Below are positions 16,919 through 26,377 of a stretch of 64,000 nucleotides of DNA, one piece after another. Each line of letters begins with the position of its first letter. Position 1 is the first letter of the stretch. The notes beneath the pieces were generated by a model that was given only the letters and a program-made list of their open reading frames with translations, did not search any database and was not told the origin of the DNA. The stretch is from assembly GCF_009711125.1 (NCBI RefSeq), contig NZ_WMIB01000019.1:1-64000 (forward strand). Direction: 5' to 3'. The stretch comes from Metabacillus mangrovi. Lineage in GTDB: Bacteria; Bacillota; Bacilli; Bacillales; Bacillaceae. The position numbers were made by a program, and so were the translations under genes.

Positions 16919-17773
16919 TTAAAGCCTCCCATCCCCCCAAAAATTACTCACCACATGCTGCTTCGGATGATACGGCACCAGCGTATATCCCCTGCCCTTC
17001 AAATAATCAATGATCTGAGGCAGGGCTTTAACGGTTTGCGGCCGTTCATGCATGAGGATGATGATGGGTTTCTTCTGTTTTTCCACTTTTGGGACGGCGG
17101 TTTTGACATTGTTGATAATGGAGGTGTACTGGCTCGTTTTATAGCGCCAGTCATTCGTGTCGATCGTCCAGTCCCACATTTTGAACTTGTATTTCACGAG
17201 CCAGTCCCTGAACGGCTTTTTCATATAGGGCTTGCTTCCATACGGTACTCTGACGAGATAATGGTTCACCTTGACGACGGAATTCAGGGTTTTCCGTGTC
17301 GTTTCCATTTCCTTGGCGACGTTAATGGAGCTGCCTTTGTACACCTTTGTTGCATTATGAGTGACGCTATGGAGGCCGATATAGTGCCCTTCTCTATTCA
17401 CTCGGATCATGCTCGTTTTATAGGCTTTAATGTTCGGTTCCACTGCAAAGAACGTCGCCTTGACCTTTTTGTTTTTCAGGATGGTGAGGATTTGAGAGGT
17501 GTATCTATTCGGGCCGTCATCGAAGGTGATGTAGGCAACTTTTTGGGCTTTGGCGGCAGGCTTTTTCGCCTGTGAGCCGATTTTGCCGGGAGCGGGATTG
17601 CTTTTACTGATTGCGAGAAACTGGTGGGCAGCGCTGAGGTTTGCTGTAATAACAGATTGGAAGCCGGGCATGTTCTGAATACGCGGTTTTTCCACTGCGG
17701 AGACCGGGCCGGCTGATGAAAAAAGCAGGGCCGCAGCCAAAAAGAAGAAGACGAAAATCCGGACAAGTTTCAT
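16919..17773 (-). CDS. Exported polysaccharide deacetylase (NodB domain)
   Basis: 284 residues. An N-terminal signal peptide or anchor (IFVFFFLAAALLFSSAGPVSA) is followed by a linker and a CE4/NodB domain: YITFDDGPNRYTSQI (catalytic Asp, metal Asp), LHSVTHNATKVY (His metal ligands, HSVTH), LVRVPYGSKPY and IILMHERPQT. It removes acetyl groups from cell-wall peptidoglycan or another polysaccharide outside the membrane. It differs from the PdaA-type protein at 55341, which has TFDNGYE. Confidence 0.9.
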   Translation of the reverse strand: MKLVRIFVFFFLAAALLFSSAGPVSAVEKPRIQNMPGFQSVITANLSAAHQFLAISKSNPAPGKIGSQAKKPAAKAQKVAYITFDDGPNRYTSQILTILKNKKVKATFFAVEPNIKAYKTSMIRVNREGHYIGLHSVTHNATKVYKGSSINVAKEMETTRKTLNSVVKVNHYLVRVPYGSKPYMKKPFRDWLVKYKFKMWDWTIDTNDWRYKTSQYTSIINNVKTAVPKVEKQKKPIIILMHERPQTVKALPQIIDYLKGRGYTLVPYHPKQHVVSNFWGDGRL

Positions 17774-17876
17774 GCTATTCCTCCCATTATCGAGAAATTT
17801 CTCTGCCTCTTTAATGTATTGGTGGAAAAAACAATTTAGTCCGGGAATTGGTGTTTTTCACCCTATCTTTAAAATA

Positions 17877-17907
17877 GAAAAAGCCTCCTGAGAAACGAAG
17901 GCTTTCC
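17877..17907 (-). terminator. Terminator of the gamma carbonic anhydrase gene
   Basis: On the minus strand AAAGCC and GGCTTT close a hairpin followed by a T run (A-rich at 17877-17883 on the plus strand). Confidence 0.6.
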
Positions 17908-17910
17908 ATT

Positions 17911-18567
17911 TTAATTATAAGCCATCCCGCAGGAACAGCGGTGCTCTCCGAACAGCAGATGATACGAGGCAGGAAATTCCTGGTTGACGCGCTGTACTTC
18001 CTCCGCGAATTCCTTGTTGTCCTTTGGCACCCTTGGCAGCGCATCGGCTTTTTCTTGGGAATCAATGTTTGCTCCAGGCGGCACGAAGCGGTTTGCGGCA
18101 ACTTTCACGCCGTTTGTGACAACGGCGTTGTATGAAATAAATGCCCCCTGCCCGACAATGGCATTGTATACAATTGCTTTAAAGCCAACGAAGACCTTAT
18201 CTCCTATGAAGCAAGGACCGTGGATCAGGGCTCCGTGGGCAACGCTGACTTCTTTGCCGATATAAATGGAATACTTCCGCCCGCCGGCCGAGATTCTCTT
18301 GTTGGCGATGCCGTGCAGAATCACGCCGTCCTGGAGGTTTGTATTGGAGCCAACATAAAATGGCGTTCCTTCGTCTGCGCGGATGCTGACGTTCGGAGCC
18401 ACATACACATTATCCTTGATCATCACGTCCCCGATCACACTGGAAAAAGGACTGATGAACGATGTATCATCTATGGAAGGGTATTTCTGTACCGGATTCA
18501 CTGTCGTAATCGGATTCGGACTGATGAATGGTTCAAAGCAGCATCCAGATTCATTTTTCTCCGTCAT
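17911..18567 (-). CDS. Gamma-class carbonic anhydrase (Cam-like, left-handed beta helix)
   Basis: 218 residues of hexapeptide-repeat fold. It matches the remembered order of Cam from Methanosarcina: SIRADEGTPFYVG (Arg and acidic residues), NLQDGVILHGI (Gln, Asp and first His ligand), then SVAHGALIHGP with the two further His ligands. The acidic loop that follows the first His in Cam, with its proton-shuttle Glu, is replaced here by a short basic loop (ANKRISAGGRKY). It should hydrate CO2 to bicarbonate, but reduced activity is possible. A Cys-containing tail (CSCGMAYN) ends the protein. Confidence 0.82.
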   Translation of the reverse strand: MTEKNESGCCFEPFISPNPITTVNPVQKYPSIDDTSFISPFSSVIGDVMIKDNVYVAPNVSIRADEGTPFYVGSNTNLQDGVILHGIANKRISAGGRKYSIYIGKEVSVAHGALIHGPCFIGDKVFVGFKAIVYNAIVGQGAFISYNAVVTNGVKVAANRFVPPGANIDSQEKADALPRVPKDNKEFAEEVQRVNQEFPASYHLLFGEHRCSCGMAYN

Positions 18568-18717
18568 TGAATTCGCCCCTAAAAAATCATTTTCATGCCA
18601 TTATATGGGGTTTAGAGATCATGGTGCGGCGGCTGTCGTGCTAGAACATGCAGAGAAGTTATCGCAGTAAACGTTTGTTCAATAAGAATTCTTTACTACA
18701 GAAGGAGACAAGATAAA

Positions 18718-19059
18718 ATGAAAACAATTCTATTGCTTTTGGCCTCAATGGGGACAATCATTCCCTATTATTTTTTCACCCCATTTCTTATCAACAATGG
18801 ATTAGATATCATGTCAATTGCTGAATTACTGTTTGTTAACCGCGTTTCGGCATTCTTTGCTGCAGACTTTCTCATTTCTTGTATTGTCTTTCTGACATTC
18901 TTATATACGGAAACAAAAAAGTACAAAATAAAACAATGGTGGATTTGTATCTTAGCAACCATAACAGTTGGGCTATCTTTAGCATTTCCGCTCTTTTTAT
19001 ACTTTCGATTACTGGCACTAGAGAAACAACAGGTCAAATCCAATCAGGTTCTGGATTAA
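18718..19059 (+). CDS. DUF2834 family membrane protein
   Basis: 113 residues, three membrane helices. The order FFTPFLINNGLDI, then LFVNRVSAFFAADFLIS, then ATITVGLSLAFPLFLYFRL matches DUF2834, a family without known function. AGAAGGAGA precedes the ATG by 8 bases. Stands alone. Confidence 0.8.
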   Translation: MKTILLLLASMGTIIPYYFFTPFLINNGLDIMSIAELLFVNRVSAFFAADFLISCIVFLTFLYTETKKYKIKQWWICILATITVGLSLAFPLFLYFRLLALEKQQVKSNQVLD

Positions 19060-19183
19060 GATTCCGTTGAATCAGACAATGAAATGAAAGATGCGCAGTT
19101 TATCCATTTCAAAACTTATTTTAACTAATTGATTTTAACGTGTTATTCTAAAAGAACGAAAAATGCGTAACCAGGAGATGACT

Positions 19184-19648
19184 ATGAATAACAATGACCG
19201 GTTAATACGGCTGAGATATGCACTTGATATAAGGAATTCAGAGATGGAAGAGATTTTTGACTATGGCGGCGTGAACGTCTCCAGGGAAGAGATCGGCATG
19301 CTGCTGACGAAAGAAGACGAGGAAAACCACCTCAGCTGCAGTCCTCTTCTGTACGAGTCCTTTTTGAATGGATTGATCGTATTCAAAAGAGGAAAGCAGG
19401 AGGGGCAGCCGGTACAGCCTGCTATCTCACACGGACATCCCAACAACGTTTTACTGAAAAAAGTAAAGATCGCTTTATCTCTTACAACCGAGGAGATGAT
19501 GGACGTTCTGGAGCTTGCCGGAGTGACCGTCACAAAGGGTGAACTCGGTGCGTTGCTTAGAAAAGAAGGCCAGAAAAACTACAAGGAATGCGGAGACAAG
19601 TATGCCCGCAATTTTCTAAAAGGTCTGGCAATCAAGTATCGGGGATAG
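19184..19648 (+). CDS. DUF1456 (YehS-like) protein
   Basis: 154 residues; ATG at 19184 with CCAGGAGA upstream. Two similar halves (residues about 4-60 and 85-145), each with the pattern RLRYALDIRNSEMEEIFDYG / KIALSLTTEEMMDVLELAG followed by V-x-EE/ELG-LL-KE, as expected for the duplicated domain of DUF1456. Function unknown. Its stop codon overlaps the start of the metallopeptidase gene, so the two are translated together. Confidence 0.85.
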   Translation: MNNNDRLIRLRYALDIRNSEMEEIFDYGGVNVSREEIGMLLTKEDEENHLSCSPLLYESFLNGLIVFKRGKQEGQPVQPAISHGHPNNVLLKKVKIALSLTTEEMMDVLELAGVTVTKGELGALLRKEGQKNYKECGDKYARNFLKGLAIKYRG

Positions 19649-20364
19649 TGAAAAAAATGATCCATACGTATTCAGGAGAGACTATCAGCTTCGACGTTCA
19701 ATATAAGAAGCGTTCGGCCATCGGCATCTATGTAGATGTTTATGGAAACATAGAGGTCCACGCTCCGAAAGGCACTCCAGACATCGCAGTCCTGTTTGTC
19801 ATCGAGGAAAAATGGGAGCTCATTCAGCAAAAAGTGAAAGAAAACAAGGAACGGCTGCTCGGCCCTCAGGTCAAGCAGTATGAACAGGGAGAAACTTTTC
19901 TTTATCAGGGAAAAGCCTTCTCCTTAAACGTGCAGCATGATCCTCAGGCCAAGCAGGATTCTGTCCGCATGGAAGGAAACGAACTGCATGTTGTGGTAAC
20001 ACAGCTTGAAGAGGAAAAAATCAAGCAGGCACTAAAACGCTTCTATTACCAGCAATGCAAGGCACTGGTGGAAAAGAGAATGTCCGTCCATCAAAAGCAT
20101 TTTAAAACGAAACCGAGATCCATCCGCATCACCGACAGCAAAACGACTTGGGGAACATGCGACTCCGGACACCGGCTAACCTTTAACTGGCGCCTCGCCA
20201 TGGCCCCGCCCCGAGTGATCGACTACGTGGTCGTGCACGAAATGTGCCACATGGTCCACCTCAACCACGACCGCTCATTTTGGCGGCTTGTTGGAAAACT
20301 GATTCCGGATTATAAGGAAGATGAGGGGTGGCTTGCTCGGTCGAGCTGGAAGATGACGGTGTAA
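19648..20364 (+). CDS. YgjP-like zinc metallopeptidase (DUF45)
   Basis: 238 residues from a GTG that overlaps the DUF1456 stop by one base; an ATG three codons later is the alternative. The zinc site is VVHEMCHMVHLNH (HExxH plus downstream His), preceded by SKTTWGTCDSGHRLTFNWRL, the conserved block of the YgjP/M48-like family. No signal peptide, so cytoplasmic. The substrate is unknown. Confidence 0.9.
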   Translation: MKKMIHTYSGETISFDVQYKKRSAIGIYVDVYGNIEVHAPKGTPDIAVLFVIEEKWELIQQKVKENKERLLGPQVKQYEQGETFLYQGKAFSLNVQHDPQAKQDSVRMEGNELHVVVTQLEEEKIKQALKRFYYQQCKALVEKRMSVHQKHFKTKPRSIRITDSKTTWGTCDSGHRLTFNWRLAMAPPRVIDYVVVHEMCHMVHLNHDRSFWRLVGKLIPDYKEDEGWLARSSWKMTV

Positions 20365-20389
20365 CAACAGTAAAATCCATTAAGAGTTT

Positions 20390-20424
20390 AACAGGTTCAA
20401 TTTGCACTTTGAACCTGTTTTTTA
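20390..20424 (+). terminator. Terminator after the YgjP-like gene
   Basis: AACAGGTTCAA and TTGAACCTGTT form an 11-bp stem followed by a T run. Confidence 0.88.
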
Positions 20425-20613
20425 TTGATGCAGCGAAAAAAGATTTGCTGGGCAGGACCGGCTTGAATCCTTCTATATCCAGAAAAAATGGCAGCAGGAA
20501 TGATTAAGATGAGGGATAAAAAAGATTGTGTTCATGTAATCTTTCTTCTCTAAATTCTGTTCCTATTTTACCGTTTTCTCCTAAACACAAAGAATCATTT
20601 TCCTATTTTCATA

Positions 20614-20641
20614 TTGACGCGCTGTTAAAAACCTCTATAAT
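20614..20641 (+). promoter_or_regulatory. SigA-type promoter for the riboswitch transcript
   Basis: TTGACG, 16 bases, then TATAAT. Transcription would begin about 20 bases before the P1 stem of the SAM aptamer. Confidence 0.65.
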
Positions 20642-20663
20642 TCAAACTAATTCAATACGAAAA

Positions 20664-20775
20664 CTCTTTTATCAAGAGCAGGCGGAGGGACAAGCCCTAT
20701 GAAGCCCGGCAACCGGTTGACCATGGTCAATACGGTGCTAATTCTTGCAGCGTTTACGCTGACAGATAAGAGAGA
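20664..20775 (+). ncRNA. SAM-I (S-box) riboswitch
   Basis: The conserved core is present in order: CTCTTTTATC (P1 5'), GCGGAGGGAC, GATGAAGCCCGGCAACC-like (here CTATGAAGCCCGGCAACC), GGTGCTAATTC, GCAG and GACAGATAAGAG (P1 3'). The P1 arms pair. A hairpin terminator follows at 20794. By family knowledge, SAM binding favours the terminator, so the downstream gene should be off when S-adenosylmethionine is abundant. Confidence 0.93.
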
Positions 20776-20793
20776 GGGATCCCTTTGTGTGCA

Positions 20794-20823
20794 AAGCCTC
20801 TTTCTTATCCGGAAGAGGCTTTT
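20794..20823 (+). terminator. SAM-riboswitch expression-platform terminator
   Basis: AAGCCTCTT and AAGAGGCTT form the stem followed by TTTC. The 5' arm CCTCTT can also pair with the AAGAGAGAGG end of the aptamer, giving the expected antiterminator alternative. Confidence 0.8.
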
Positions 20824-20853
20824 CTGTGTTGTAAAACCTTTAGGAGGAACGAA

Positions 20854-23208
20854 ATGAAGAAGAAGCCGATTTTATCCGTTTTACTGAGCGCAAGTTTACT
20901 GGGAAGTCTTCTTCCCGCTCAAGCACTAGCCGGGGAGACCGAACGAAAGCAGAGTCTTTTCAATTCAGAACAATACGAATACATAACGTATGATGCTCTT
21001 AAAGGTAAACTGGAGTCCTATGAAAAGCAAAGCAGACGCGTTCAATTGGACATTACAGGAAAATCCTCCACCGGCAAAGATTTGTACACGGTCACCATTT
21101 CAGACAGTAAGTCTAAGCATAGTGAACTTAAGTACAAGGGATTGCGCAAGCTGATGAGCGAAAATCCTGAAAAAGCGCAGCGCTACCTGAAAGCCAATCC
21201 GGATATTAAGCCCCCGATTTTGATTCATGCCTCCATTCACGGAACCGAATTTGTCGGAACAGATGCGGCGCTCCGGTTAATTGAACGGTATGGATTTAAG
21301 AACGATCAGGAAACAAAGGAGATTCTGAAGAACTTCACTCTGATTATCAATGTGGACGCGAATCCTGACGGACGTGTCGATGCTACCCGCTTTAACGGAA
21401 ACGGGATTGATCTGAACCGTGACTTCGTGACCCAGTCCCAGCCTGAAACGCAGGCGGCCGTTAAGCAAATCGCCGAGCTCAACCCTCTCGTTCTTCTTGA
21501 CCTTCACGGATATGTCAGACAGCGCGGAGAAGCAAAGCATCCGGGTTTGATTCTTCCGGGAACACCCCCTCACAACCCGAATTATGAATACGATTTGCTT
21601 TATAAGTGGATGAATCAGCAGGCAGAAGCGATGGAATCGAATATTGTCAGCGAAAGAGATCACTATGAGACCGAATTATACAAAACACTGGAAGGCACTC
21701 ACATCCCATTAAGAGATTCAAAATCCGGCTGGGATGTCTACCCTCCTATTTATACCCCGGCTTATGCTATGCTCCATGGCGGCCTGGGCTATACATTGGA
21801 AGCACCGACAAATGACTGGGACGGTGTGAAATGGCAGGTCGATGCTGTGAATGGGGCCCTGACATTCGCTTTACAAAATAAACAGGCCATGCTTCATGAC
21901 CAGCTTGAAGTATTTGACCGCGGAGTCAAGGGCGAGCACCCTAACAATAAAGAGGGCTTTTATCCTGACAGCTACATCATCCCGGAAAATCAAAAGGATA
22001 ACAGCGCGGTGCAAAAGGTGGTCAATCACCTACTTAAAAACGATGTGAAAGTGGAGCAAGCGGCTAAGTCATTTCACGCAGATGGAAAGCGCTATGAGAA
22101 AGGGACCTATATTATAGATCTTAACCAGCCAAAGGCAGGTCTGGCGAATGCTTTTCTATGGGACGGAGAGGATATTACAAACGACATGGATGCCATGTAT
22201 GATATTTCCGCCTGGAATCTCTCTGAGCTTTGGGGCTTTGATGCTATCAAAAGTGAAGATGATTTGATCGTCCAAACAAAAGAAGTTCGGGAGGAAAGTG
22301 TCCGCGGAAAACTAATTGGCAAAGGACCCTACTCCATTCCGAATACATCGGTAAACGCGGTCCACCTAGTAAACTCTCTTATTGATCAGGGCATTTCCGT
22401 CAAAAAAGATAAGGATGGCCATTTTTACGCTGAAGGGAAAGGAAAAGCCATTCAAAGAGCTGTTCAGGTATCTGGATTAACCCTGCGAACCAAAGCAGTC
22501 CCTAAAGAAGCAACCCCTCTTAAAAAACACAGGGTTGCGTTTTTAAAGGATGGCGGCCTGGGTAAAGCCCAGTCCCATTCAGGCACAAAGCTCGCACTTG
22601 AGAGGCTTGGATTCCAAGTGTCGGAAGTTCATCCGAGAGAAGTAGCCAATAACGGCTTAAATGGATTTGATACCTTTGTTTACAGCGGAAGCGCAAGCCT
22701 TACATCCTATAAGCTCAGTGAAGCCAATAAAGAATTTGGTTTAACCGATGAAGAGGAACTGAAAAGGTTTAACGGACAGATCAAGCAGTTTGTCGAACAG
22801 GATGGCCATTTTATCGCAATCGGAGCAGGCGGTTCACAGGCTGCAAAAGCTGCAGGATTAACGGAAGTAGAGATCAATAAAGGCTTTTCCAGCAGCAACG
22901 GAATTGTAAAAGTGGATTATCTCCCATCCCCTCTTACTGCGGGGTACAGCAAGAACGATGCCGGTTTCGTATACGGACCCATCTGGTATTCCAGCACAGA
23001 GGGCACAAACATTGCCGCCTCTTTTGTGAACAATGACTCCTTCTTTACCGCCGGCCACTGGAAAGACCGCTCACCAGCGAAAGGCCAGCCAGTCATCGTG
23101 CAGGAAAAAGACAAGCCGGTTACCTTAATCGGCATTGAAGCAGGCTTCAGGGACCATACGGATTATTTATTCAGGCTGATTTCAAATGCCGTATTTGATC
23201 AAGAATAG
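20854..23208 (+). CDS. Exported M14 zinc carboxypeptidase
   Basis: ATG at 20854 with TAGGAGGAAC gives 784 residues; the upstream in-frame extension lies in the riboswitch terminator. Signal peptide of about 27 residues (SVLLSASLLGSLLPAQALA). M14 motifs: zinc HGTE (His129, Glu132), NPDGRVD, IDLNRDF (Asn188-Arg189), zinc His218 in LLDLHGY and catalytic Glu316 in TLEAPT. The second half ends in a GATase1-like domain (VAFLKDGGLGKAQSHSGTKL ... FIAIGAGGSQ). It trims peptides outside the cell. SAM-riboswitch control suggests a role in scavenging methionine or sulfur from peptides. Confidence 0.9.
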   Translation: MKKKPILSVLLSASLLGSLLPAQALAGETERKQSLFNSEQYEYITYDALKGKLESYEKQSRRVQLDITGKSSTGKDLYTVTISDSKSKHSELKYKGLRKLMSENPEKAQRYLKANPDIKPPILIHASIHGTEFVGTDAALRLIERYGFKNDQETKEILKNFTLIINVDANPDGRVDATRFNGNGIDLNRDFVTQSQPETQAAVKQIAELNPLVLLDLHGYVRQRGEAKHPGLILPGTPPHNPNYEYDLLYKWMNQQAEAMESNIVSERDHYETELYKTLEGTHIPLRDSKSGWDVYPPIYTPAYAMLHGGLGYTLEAPTNDWDGVKWQVDAVNGALTFALQNKQAMLHDQLEVFDRGVKGEHPNNKEGFYPDSYIIPENQKDNSAVQKVVNHLLKNDVKVEQAAKSFHADGKRYEKGTYIIDLNQPKAGLANAFLWDGEDITNDMDAMYDISAWNLSELWGFDAIKSEDDLIVQTKEVREESVRGKLIGKGPYSIPNTSVNAVHLVNSLIDQGISVKKDKDGHFYAEGKGKAIQRAVQVSGLTLRTKAVPKEATPLKKHRVAFLKDGGLGKAQSHSGTKLALERLGFQVSEVHPREVANNGLNGFDTFVYSGSASLTSYKLSEANKEFGLTDEEELKRFNGQIKQFVEQDGHFIAIGAGGSQAAKAAGLTEVEINKGFSSSNGIVKVDYLPSPLTAGYSKNDAGFVYGPIWYSSTEGTNIAASFVNNDSFFTAGHWKDRSPAKGQPVIVQEKDKPVTLIGIEAGFRDHTDYLFRLISNAVFDQE

Positions 23209-23213
23209 ACAAG

Positions 23214-23243
23214 AAAGAGCATCGGATGCCGGTGCTCTTTTTT
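23214..23243 (+). terminator. Terminator of the carboxypeptidase gene
   Basis: AAAGAGCATCGG and CCGGTGCTCTTT form a stem with a 3-base loop followed by T's. Confidence 0.88.
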
Positions 23244-23531
23244 CATAGAATAATAGGATCGAATACGGGTAAAACGGCAAACATAGAGGAGATTAAACGG
23301 AATAAGAACAAACCATCAGTTTCAAAATACATCCAGCAGCATCTGGCTATGAACGGACCTATCTCTTCTCGGTAAGGACGGCCATTGCCATCATACCAGG
23401 AAGCCCCATCATATCTACAAATAAAAAAGGATGGGCCCATCCTTTTTGTCTTTCAATAATAATTCAATCCATTGATGTTACAGCTTTCTCAGAAAGCCAC
23501 TTTTCAGAAAACAGCAGGAATGATTTCCTGC
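23244..23531. other. Intergenic stretch with one palindromic hairpin
   Basis: A self-complementary hairpin at 23423-23446 (AAAAGGATGGGCCCATCC then TTTTT) can end transcription in either direction. A similar hairpin follows rluF at 24568. Nothing else convincing is seen; the short open frames here lack ribosome sites. Confidence 0.5.
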
Positions 23532-24044
23532 TTAATTCCGAGACAACATCTTTCTAATCATTCTTATTTGGCCTCTATGATTAATTTCATCTTCAAATAC
23601 GTGGAACCAAATAAAATAGTTATTAGATGGGTGATCATCCCATACTCTGTTCTCATACAGCCAGTCATCATCTAGCTTAGCAAATTCACGCAAGGTCCTG
23701 TTTCTAACTTCTTCCATTTTGGTTATGTAAAATTCTAAGGGGTAACCTTTAATAGATGCCCTTCCTTTATCTCCGAGACTGTAAGGTGCGCCCCATACCT
23801 CCATCTCCTGTTCATTTGGTCTCCTGCCATCAAAAATTTCAATTTGAAACCCTTTTTCAACAGCAGCCATATGCAATAATAGGGAACCGATACTATTGCT
23901 TTCCTTAGCAGGTAAAAAATCTAATTCTTTAGTAGATAAACCATTTACAGATTCTAAAGTTGTTTTTCTAGCGTAGTTCATTTGTGAGACAAGATGGCCT
24001 ATTTGGGAGCTGAATCCCCTTAATTTTTCTATCTTAAATTCCAT
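23532..24044 (-). CDS. DinB family protein
   Basis: 170 residues of four-helix DinB/DUF664 type: TLESVNGLSTKELDFLPAKE, SIGSLLLHMAAVEKGFQIEI (first His) and WFHVFEDEINHRGQIRMIRK (late His pair). The three His residues form a metal site of unknown substrate; many relatives are thiol-dependent transferases. Ribosome site GAGGTGCAAG precedes the ATG. Confidence 0.85.
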   Translation of the reverse strand: MEFKIEKLRGFSSQIGHLVSQMNYARKTTLESVNGLSTKELDFLPAKESNSIGSLLLHMAAVEKGFQIEIFDGRRPNEQEMEVWGAPYSLGDKGRASIKGYPLEFYITKMEEVRNRTLREFAKLDDDWLYENRVWDDHPSNNYFIWFHVFEDEINHRGQIRMIRKMLSRN

Positions 24045-24118
24045 TGAACTTGCACCTCATTTATTCAATTAGAAAGCGTAAAACTATGCTTTTAGCAGAG
24101 TACTTTGTATGGTTTAAC

Positions 24119-24466
24119 TCAAGAAAGTTTCCAAGCTGGAATCAAAGAATGGAAATTCAAAAAATAACTCATAGGTATATGGATAACCGTGTAGATCGCA
24201 AGAGTAATGATATAGGTTAAAAACCATTGAGAAACAGTCACGTTCAGAAATGAATAAAGTAAAAACATTCCTACTGGAAATGGAATGAATACAATTAACC
24301 ACATGGGGCTTCCAAGCTTTTCAGTTAAAGCGCCTAACGAAACAACAGAAAGACCAATAAGCAGCGCCTGCCAAAAAGGCAATCCGTTTTTTAGAATGAA
24401 GCTGGCGATAAAATAAGAAAAACCATTCAACGTTATTGCAAGGATAAAATCAAAAAGATATTTCAC
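24119..24466 (-). CDS. Four-helix membrane protein, unknown
   Basis: 115 residues, nearly all hydrophobic, with about four membrane segments (FDFILAITLNGFSYFIASFI, LPFWQALLIGLSVVSLGAL, MWLIVFIPFPVGMFLLYSFL, LTYIITLAIYTVIHIPMSYF). GGGAGGGATT precedes the ATG. I do not recognise the family; it stands alone. Confidence 0.65.
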   Translation of the reverse strand: MKYLFDFILAITLNGFSYFIASFILKNGLPFWQALLIGLSVVSLGALTEKLGSPMWLIVFIPFPVGMFLLYSFLNVTVSQWFLTYIITLAIYTVIHIPMSYFLNFHSLIPAWKLS

Positions 24467-24567
24467 TCTAATCCCTCCCCCCTCTTACTCACTCTTTTTC
24501 TAAATATTAACATAAAGTTCCATAACCGATTTATTATTTTAAATCCATACACTTCATATCAACATAT

Positions 24568-24596
24568 AAAAAAGGATGGGCCCAGGCCCATCCTTT
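24568..24596 (-). terminator. Terminator of rluF
   Basis: A 12-bp stem AAAGGATGGGCC / GGCCCATCCTTT with a 2-base loop; the minus-strand transcript ends in a U run. Confidence 0.85.
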
Positions 24597-24600
24597 CTGT

Positions 24601-25314
24601 TTACCACTCTTGCGGATCATAATTCAACTCACTAAACAGCTGATTCTTTTCCTTTTTAGACAAATCCCGCCACTGCCCTGGTGGAAGGTTTCCGAGGTGA
24701 ATGTTCATGATCCGGACCCGCTGCAGCCTGAACACCTCATAGCCGAGCTCTTCGCACATGCGGCGGATCTGGCGGTTGAGTCCCTGCTTCAGGATGATCT
24801 TGAAGTCGAATTTCGAGAGCTGCTCCACTTCACATGGAAGGGTCTTCGTTCCAAGGATTTTCACACCGCTGCCCATTTTTTCAACAAACTCCGGCGTGAT
24901 CGGCTTATCCACGGAAACGATGTATTCCTTCTCATGCTCGTTTTCAGCACGCAGGATTTCGTTAACGATATCGCCGTCATTCGTGAGAAGAATCAAGCCT
25001 TCGGACTCTTTATCCAGGCGTCCGATGTTATAGATTCTCAAAGGGTGATTGACGAGATCGACAATGTTTCCTTTGACATTTTTCTCGGTGGTACTCGTGA
25101 TGCCGACCGGTTTATTCAATGCGATGTACACATTGTTCCGTGACACTTGAATCTGATCGCCGCTCACGCGGACATCATCCCCGGGCTTCACCTGATCCCC
25201 GATCTTCGCTTTCTTGCCGTTGATCATGACCCGGCCTTCTTCGATCAGCCGGTCGGCGCCGCGCCGGGACGCCTTTCCGGAATCACTTATAAACTTATTA
25301 ATACGCATGTTCAT
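24601..25314 (-). CDS. rluF: RsuA/RluF-type rRNA pseudouridine synthase
   Basis: About 237 residues. An S4 RNA-binding domain ([20 protein letters not shown]) is followed by the catalytic domain with [18 protein letters not shown] (catalytic Asp) and [18 protein letters not shown]. The domain order and the [11 protein letters not shown] end fit RluF, which modifies 23S rRNA at U2604 in E. coli. The start could be ATG 25314 (GTAAGG 5 bases upstream) or ATG 25308. Confidence 0.88.
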   Translation of the reverse strand: MNMRINKFISDSGKASRRGADRLIEEGRVMINGKKAKIGDQVKPGDDVRVSGDQIQVSRNNVYIALNKPVGITSTTEKNVKGNIVDLVNHPLRIYNIGRLDKESEGLILLTNDGDIVNEILRAENEHEKEYIVSVDKPITPEFVEKMGSGVKILGTKTLPCEVEQLSKFDFKIILKQGLNRQIRRMCEELGYEVFRLQRVRIMNIHLGNLPPGQWRDLSKKEKNQLFSELNYDPQEW

Positions 25315-25379
25315 CACAGCCTTACGTTGGAATGGTATGTCTAAGCATACCGCACAATTTGATTCGTTTTCAAGGTCTC

Positions 25380-26141
<762 letters not shown>

Positions 26142-26163
26142 TTAATAACGCTCTTATGAACTT

Positions 26164-26325
26164 AGTTGTCGATTTGCGCTGCAGGCGTTCGCTTATCCTT
26201 TGGCGGGCGGTGAGCCTCCTCTTCGCTGCGCAACTTTGGTGTCTCACCTGTCCCGCTGCTCTCAGCTCGGAGTCTCACGCCTTCCGCTCCAATCAACAGG
26301 TGTTAAAGTCAATGTCATCCTCTAA
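26164..26325 (-). repeat. Dispersed intergenic repeat, copy 1 (about 160 bp)
   Basis: On the minus strand it reads CACCTGTTGATTGGAGCGG, GGCGTGAGACTCC, AGCGGGACAGGTGAGAC, AGGAGGCTCACCGCCCGCC and GCGAACGCCTGCAGCG. The same order appears at 55145-55298 on the plus strand. Complementary stretches (GGCGGTGAGCCTCC, AGGCG/CGCCT) allow a branched fold. I know similar elements from other Bacillus intergenic regions; the function is unsettled. Confidence 0.8.
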
Positions 26326-26377
26326 AAAAGCTTATTATAAAAATCATTATTCCATTGTTTAATCGAAAATACCCCGC

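Noticed and set aside
16508-17575. Long plus-strand open frame spanning the kinase end and the deacetylase gene
   Set aside because: It is a shadow of two well-supported genes in other frames and crosses the terminator at 16882-16914.
20785-20853. N-terminal extension of the carboxypeptidase frame (MCAKPLSYPEE...)
   Set aside because: It lies within the riboswitch terminator, and the ATG at 20854 has a strong ribosome site followed by a signal peptide.
23243-23440. 65-codon minus-strand open frame after the carboxypeptidase gene
   Set aside because: It overlaps two terminator hairpins, has no Shine-Dalgarno sequence and shows no family pattern.
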